Program-made: the position numbers and the translations under genes | Shown here: in pieces, positions 59,469-64,000 of the stretch | Layout: each line of letters begins with the position of its first letter | Position numbering within the stretch: position 1 is the first letter of the stretch | Assembly (NCBI GenBank): GCA_012515075.1 | Contig: JAAYZC010000046.1 | Span: 1-64,000 of the forward strand | DNA from: Thermoplasmatales archaeon | GTDB lineage: Archaea > Thermoplasmatota > Thermoplasmata > Methanomassiliicoccales > Methanomethylophilaceae | DNA: 64,000 bases | Direction of reading: 5' to 3' | The notes under the pieces: generated by a model | Seen by the model: only the letters and a program-made list of their open reading frames with translations | Database searches by the model: none | Told to the model about the DNA's origin: nothing

Positions 59469-60268
59469 AAGCCCCTTATGTGCGTCTTGGCCTCTTCGAC
59501 GGTGGCCCCGCGGAGCACGATGTCGGATATGGCCCTGGTCATCCCTTCCACGTCCCTGTGCTGGAACACGTTGCGCCCTATGGACACGCCGTGTCCCCCC
59601 GCCTCGAGGGAATCATGCACCATGTTCAGTATGTCGAGGTCGGAGTCCATCTTGGGTCCGCCTGCTATCACCACGGGTGCGAGGACGCCTTTGGTGACCT
59701 CCCTGAAGGAGTCAATGTCACCGGTGTAGCTGAGTTTGACTATGTCCGCCCCCAGTTCCATGGCCACTCTGCCGGCGTGGGCCACCAGTCCTGGGTCGTA
59801 CGAGTTCTTTATCGTCGGTCCGCGGGGGTAGGCCATCACTATCAGGGGCATCCCCCATTCCGAGCATTCCTTGGAAACGTCGCCCAGGTCGCCCAGCATC
59901 TCGGGTTCGGTGTCGGCCCCCACGTTTATATGCATCGAGACGGCGTCGGCGCCTATCTTCAGGGCCTCCTCGACCCCGGCCACGGTGACCTTGCTGTTGG
60001 ACGTCACCCCCATGTCGGTGGATGCGGAGATATGGAGAACGAGGCCGATGTCCTGTCCGCCCGCACGGTAGCTGTAGCGTATCAGGCCCTTGTGCATGAT
60101 CACCGCCGTGGCCCCGCCGTTGGCGACGGCGTCCACGGTCCCCTTCATATCCGTAAGTCCATCGATCGGTCCGATCGAGATACCGTGATCCATCGGGACT
60201 ATTACGCAGTTTCCGGTGGTCCTGTCCATTATGCGTTCCATTCTGATGTTCTTTCCGAACATAAACAT
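59465..60268 (-). CDS. 2-amino-3,7-dideoxy-D-threo-hept-6-ulosonate synthase
   Basis: FGKNIRMERIMDRTTGNCVIVPMDHGISIGPIDGLTDM, SMHINVGADTEPEMLGDLG. Confidence 0.94.
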   Translation of the reverse strand: MFMFGKNIRMERIMDRTTGNCVIVPMDHGISIGPIDGLTDMKGTVDAVANGGATAVIMHKGLIRYSYRAGGQDIGLVLHISASTDMGVTSNSKVTVAGVEEALKIGADAVSMHINVGADTEPEMLGDLGDVSKECSEWGMPLIVMAYPRGPTIKNSYDPGLVAHAGRVAMELGADIVKLSYTGDIDSFREVTKGVLAPVVIAGGPKMDSDLDILNMVHDSLEAGGHGVSIGRNVFQHRDVEGMTRAISDIVLRGATVEEAKTHIRGL

Positions 60269-60329
60269 CTCCTCGTCTCTTTGATAGGACGAAACATATA
60301 TATTTTCCGTTAATTTCACCCCCAATGTT

Positions 60330-60405
60330 GGGCTGGTAGATCAGCTGGAAGATCGCTTGCTTTGCAAGCAAGAAGTCGCGAGTTCAAATCTCGCCCAGTC
60401 CACCA
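60330..60405 (+). tRNA. tRNA-Ala (TGC) with encoded CCA
   Basis: GGGCTGG/CCAGTCC acceptor with G3-U70, anticodon stem CTTGC/GCAAG with loop TTTGCAA, GTTCAAATC, ACCA. Confidence 0.96.
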
Positions 60406-60411
60406 CTTTTC

Positions 60412-61191
60412 TCATCTACTCAGAGAATCCTTCATTCTCCTGACATAATCACGCAGCACGGGTCCGGCATCGGGCCCGTGCTCGGATAGGATTTCGACTA
60501 TGGCGCTTCCGACGATGACGCCGTCGGCCAATCCGCCGATCTCCCTCGCCTGTTCCGGCGTCCCGATGCCGAAGCCCACAGCGATCGGCACGTCCGTGAC
60601 CTCACGGGCCATGCGGACCATGGCCTCCACGCCCGTGCCTATGTCCCTGCGGACCCCCGTCACCCCCATGGAGGACACCACGTAGAGGAATCCCTCCGCC
60701 TCGCGGGCTATGGACGCTATGCGTTTACCCGAGGTCGGTGCCACCATGGATATCAGATCCACGCCGTATCTGCCGGAGACGCACGACACCTCCCTCTTCT
60801 CTTCGAAGGGGAGGTCGGGTATGATTATCCCGTCCACCCCCGAGTCCCTGCACCTCCTGAAGAACCTCTCGTATCCGTAGCGGAACACGGGGTTCAGGTA
60901 CGTCATGAAGACGATGGGCACATCGGTGCTCCTTCTGACGGAGCCCACCACATCGAACAACCTGTCCACGGTGGTCCCGGATGCCAGGGCGCGCATGTTG
61001 GCGGCCTGTATTGCCGGGCCCTCGGCAATGGGATCGGAGAAAGGTATCCCTATCTCTATAAGGTCGGCTCCGGCTTCCGCCATGTCAAGCACGAACCTCT
61101 CTGTGCAATCGGGGCGGGGGTCCCCGCCCGTGAGGAATGCTATGAACGCCTTCCCGTCCTCGAAGGCCCGGGGGATGTTACTCATGTACAT
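60412..61191 (-). CDS. trpA: Tryptophan synthase alpha chain
   Basis: [41 protein letters not shown]. Confidence 0.96.
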   Translation of the reverse strand: MYMSNIPRAFEDGKAFIAFLTGGDPRPDCTERFVLDMAEAGADLIEIGIPFSDPIAEGPAIQAANMRALASGTTVDRLFDVVGSVRRSTDVPIVFMTYLNPVFRYGYERFFRRCRDSGVDGIIIPDLPFEEKREVSCVSGRYGVDLISMVAPTSGKRIASIAREAEGFLYVVSSMGVTGVRRDIGTGVEAMVRMAREVTDVPIAVGFGIGTPEQAREIGGLADGVIVGSAIVEILSEHGPDAGPVLRDYVRRMKDSLSR

Positions 61192-62359
61192 CCTCCCCCC
61201 TGTAGCGGGCTATCGATGCCACGTCCTTGTCGCCCCTGCCCGAAAGGTTCACGACCATCACGCTGTCCTTGGGCATCCCGGGCGCCAGGTCCATGGCGCA
61301 GGCGATGGCGTGGGCGCTCTCGACGGCGCATATTATCCCCTCTTTCCTGGCGAGATATTCGAATGCGGCCACGGCCTGCCCGTCCGTGACGGGTATGTAT
61401 TCGGCCCTGCCTATATCATGGAGATATGCGTGTTCGGGGCCTATGCCGGGGTAATCCAACCCCGCCGATATCGAGTAGACGGGGGATATCTGCCCGCTCT
61501 CATCCTGGCAGAAATAAGACCTCATGCCGTGGAATATGCCGGGGGACCCGGTCGCTATAGTCGCGGCGGTCTCCCTGGTATCCACGCCGCGGCCGGCCGC
61601 CTCGCAGGCCAGGAGCCTGACGTCATCCCCCAGGAAGTCGTAGAAGAGGCCGATGGCGTTGCTGCCTCCGCCCACGCAGGCCACCAGAACATCCGGGAGG
61701 CGCCCCTCCTTTTCCATAATCTGCTGGCGGACCTCCTTCCCTATGACCCTCTGGAAGTCGCGTACGATCATAGGGAAGGGATGTGGCCCCATCACGGATC
61801 CGAAGACATACAGGGTGTCGTCCACGCGGCGGGTCCACTCTTTCATGGCTTCGTTGACGGCATCCTTCAGTGTCATTGTTCCGGAATCCACGCAATGGAC
61901 CTCGGCGCCCAGGAGCCTCATCCTGTAGACATTCAGGGACTGGCGTTCCATGTCGTGCCTCCCCATGAAGATGTCGCATTCCAAACCCATGAGGGCCGCC
62001 GCAGTGGCGGTGGCAACGCCGTGCTGCCCCGCTCCCGTCTCAGCTATCAGCCTGCTCTTCCCCATCCTCTTGGCCAAGAGAGCCTGGCCCAGGACGTTGT
62101 TGATCTTATGGGATCCAGTGTGGTTCAGGTCCTCCCTCTTTAGGTAGATCCTGGCTCCCCCTAGGTCCTCCGTCATGTTCTTGGCGTAATACAGCAGGGA
62201 TGGCCTTCCGGCGTACTCCCTCAGCAGCGCATCGAGCTCGGCCGTGAACCCCGGATCTTTCCTGAGCCTTTCATAGGACCCCTCCAGACTCAGTATCTCG
62301 TTCATAAGCGTCTCCGGAACATACTGGCCTCCGTGAACACCGTATCTCCCCTTATTCAT
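61178..62359 (-). CDS. trpB: Tryptophan synthase beta chain
   Basis: [48 protein letters not shown]. Confidence 0.98.
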   Translation of the reverse strand: MNKGRYGVHGGQYVPETLMNEILSLEGSYERLRKDPGFTAELDALLREYAGRPSLLYYAKNMTEDLGGARIYLKREDLNHTGSHKINNVLGQALLAKRMGKSRLIAETGAGQHGVATATAAALMGLECDIFMGRHDMERQSLNVYRMRLLGAEVHCVDSGTMTLKDAVNEAMKEWTRRVDDTLYVFGSVMGPHPFPMIVRDFQRVIGKEVRQQIMEKEGRLPDVLVACVGGGSNAIGLFYDFLGDDVRLLACEAAGRGVDTRETAATIATGSPGIFHGMRSYFCQDESGQISPVYSISAGLDYPGIGPEHAYLHDIGRAEYIPVTDGQAVAAFEYLARKEGIICAVESAHAIACAMDLAPGMPKDSVMVVNLSGRGDKDVASIARYRGEDVHE

Positions 62360-62942
62360 CCCTGATCCTCCTGACCATATCCATCATCTTCTTCTTGTCC
62401 TTCATCCCGTTCGTCTCGACGCCGCTGCTAACGTCCACGGCATACGGCCTGACGGTATCTATCGCCTCTCTCACGTTGTCCGGTTCGAGCCCTCCTGCCA
62501 GGAAGAAGCTCCTGCGGACGCATCTCGCGGCATCCCAGTCGAATCTCCTCCCCGACCCCCCGCGGCCGCTGTCCAGGAGTACAAGGTCCGCATCCGTGTC
62601 CGGTATCCCGATACCGGGCTCCATGGTCACGGCCTTTATGATCGGAGCGGCGGCGACCGATCTCAGTTCCCTGATGTAGTCCTCCGTCTCCCCGCCGTGG
62701 AGCTGTATGATGTCGATCGTCCCGTTCTGCACAAGGCAGGCTATCTGCTCTGCGGGCGCGTCCGCGAAGACTCCCACGGCGGCGATCCCCCTGTCAAGGC
62801 GCGACCTCAGGTCCGCCGCCTGCGACGGGAACACCCTCCGTCTGCTCTCGGCGAAGACGAAACCCACGAAATCGGGAAGTGCCTCGTTGGCGTAGGAGAC
62901 ATCCTCCCTGCGAGACAGTCCGCATATCTTCACAAGCGTCAT
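62352..62942 (-). CDS. trpF: Phosphoribosylanthranilate isomerase
   Basis: [44 protein letters not shown]. Confidence 0.95.
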   Translation of the reverse strand: MTLVKICGLSRREDVSYANEALPDFVGFVFAESRRRVFPSQAADLRSRLDRGIAAVGVFADAPAEQIACLVQNGTIDIIQLHGGETEDYIRELRSVAAAPIIKAVTMEPGIGIPDTDADLVLLDSGRGGSGRRFDWDAARCVRRSFFLAGGLEPDNVREAIDTVRPYAVDVSSGVETNGMKDKKKMMDMVRRIRDE

Positions 62943-63724
62943 CTGCACCTCCCCGCGAGTCCGGCCACGGCCCCGCGACGGTCCTCGCTGGTCATCAGAT
63001 ATTCTCCCACCAGCACGGCGTCCGCTCCGCATCCGCGAAGAAGGGCCGCATCCTCAGGCCCCCTTATGCCGGATTCGGACAGGAACAGCACATCCTCCGG
63101 TATCAGGGGTGCGAGGCGCAGGCTGTTCCCTATGTCGACGGTGAAATCCCGGAGGTCCCGGTTGTTGACCCCCACCATCGCCGCGCCGGCATCCAGGGCC
63201 CTTTCCAGCTCCCTCTCGTCGCGTACCTCTGTCAGAGCGGACATACCGAGTCCATGGGCCGTGCGTATCATGCTCTCGAGCTCGCAGTCCTCCAATATTG
63301 AGCATATCAGGAGCACCGCGGAAGCCCCCAGCGCCCTTGCTTCGTATATCTGGTACTCGTCCAGGGTGAAATCCTTCCTCAGCACGGGTATGCCTATGCG
63401 CGAGCTAATCCTCCCGAGATGGACGTCCGCGCCTCCGAAGTAGCGGGGTTCCGTGACCACGGACACCGCCGAAGCCCCGCAAGCCTCGTACTCCTCGGCA
63501 ATCTCCAGATAGGGGAAATCCCGGGATATCGTCCCCCTGGACGGAGATGCGCGCTTGACCTCGCATATCACGGACAGGCCCGGTGCGGATATCGCCCTCT
63601 CGAACGGGAATCCCGTATCCGAGCCCATCCGCGCCGCCTCCGCTTTCAGCGATTCCAACGGCAAGGCGACCATGCGGTCCCGGAGCCTCTCACGTGTGCT
63701 TACAACAATATCTTCGAGTATCAC
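62939..63724 (-). CDS. trpC: Indole-3-glycerol-phosphate synthase
   Basis: VICEVKRASPSRGTISRDF, VLRKDFTLDEYQIYEARALGASAVLLI, VGVNNRDLRDFTVDI. Confidence 0.96.
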   Translation of the reverse strand: MILEDIVVSTRERLRDRMVALPLESLKAEAARMGSDTGFPFERAISAPGLSVICEVKRASPSRGTISRDFPYLEIAEEYEACGASAVSVVTEPRYFGGADVHLGRISSRIGIPVLRKDFTLDEYQIYEARALGASAVLLICSILEDCELESMIRTAHGLGMSALTEVRDERELERALDAGAAMVGVNNRDLRDFTVDIGNSLRLAPLIPEDVLFLSESGIRGPEDAALLRGCGADAVLVGEYLMTSEDRRGAVAGLAGRCR

Positions 63725-63733
63725 GCATTCACC

Positions 63734-64000
63734 TCAGAATCTGGTCATATCCACGAATCTCTCCAGCCGCTCCGACGCCCTGCCGCTGTCTATGGCCGCC
63801 GCTGCCAGGGTCAATCCCCCGGACACGGAGCCGCACCTGTCGGCTATGTACAGGGCCGCGGCCGAATTCAGAAGGACGATGTCGCGTCTGGGGCCCCTCT
63901 CGCCCCCGAGCACCTCCCGGATGATCCTCGCGTTCTCCTCGGGACCTCCCCCCGCGATGTCCCCCTCGGAGCAGAGCCTGATGCCCAGTTTTTCGGGTTC
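63734..64000 (-). CDS. trpD: Anthranilate phosphoribosyltransferase, C-terminal part (truncated by window edge)
   Basis: Hand translation of minus strand ends ...LNSAAALYIADRCGSVSGGLTLAAAAIDSGRASERLERFVDMTRF*. Confidence 0.88.
   Translation of the reverse strand, partial: EPEKLGIRLCSEGDIAGGGPEENARIIREVLGGERGPRRDIVLLNSAAALYIADRCGSVSGGLTLAAAAIDSGRASERLERFVDMTRF

Overview
This 64 kb archaeal chromosome segment is most consistent with Methanomassiliicoccales (Thermoplasmata-related H2-dependent methanogens). I base that on an hdrA-mvhDGA operon, a methanogenesis-marker-8-like gene, an unlinked 16S rRNA gene and archaeal information-processing operons; no taxonomic search was run. From left to right it carries: an intron-containing tRNA-Tyr; an L44e-S27e-aIF2alpha-Nop10-PAC2 operon; rpiA, creatininase-family, Dph6 and CopA/CopZ-like genes; a 1248-aa helicase-nuclease; purine salvage (hpt, adenine deaminase); tyrS; an ABC exporter; the archaeal exosome/proteasome superoperon; hdrA-mvhDGA; srp19/rps8e; tRNA-Ser; a stand-alone 16S rRNA with structured flanks; tRNA-Gln; aIF2beta; pyrG; the str operon (S12-S7-EF2-EF1A-S10); a YdbS/YdbT-like PH-domain pair; a complete archaeal shikimate operon; tRNA-Ala; and a trp operon that runs off the right edge. 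Most of the window is housekeeping. The strongest candidates for follow-up are (i) the HRDC-DUF4011-SF1 helicase-Vsr/MTES_1575-like nuclease, a probable single-gene defence protein, (ii) a membrane-anchored RING-like zinc protein heading the exosome/proteasome superoperon, (iii) a K/A-rich N-terminal extension with an amphipathic-looking start on the hydrogenase small subunit MvhG beside a double-FAD HdrA, and (iv) unexplained RNA structure around the orphan 16S gene. I saw no CRISPR array, transposase, integrase or prophage.
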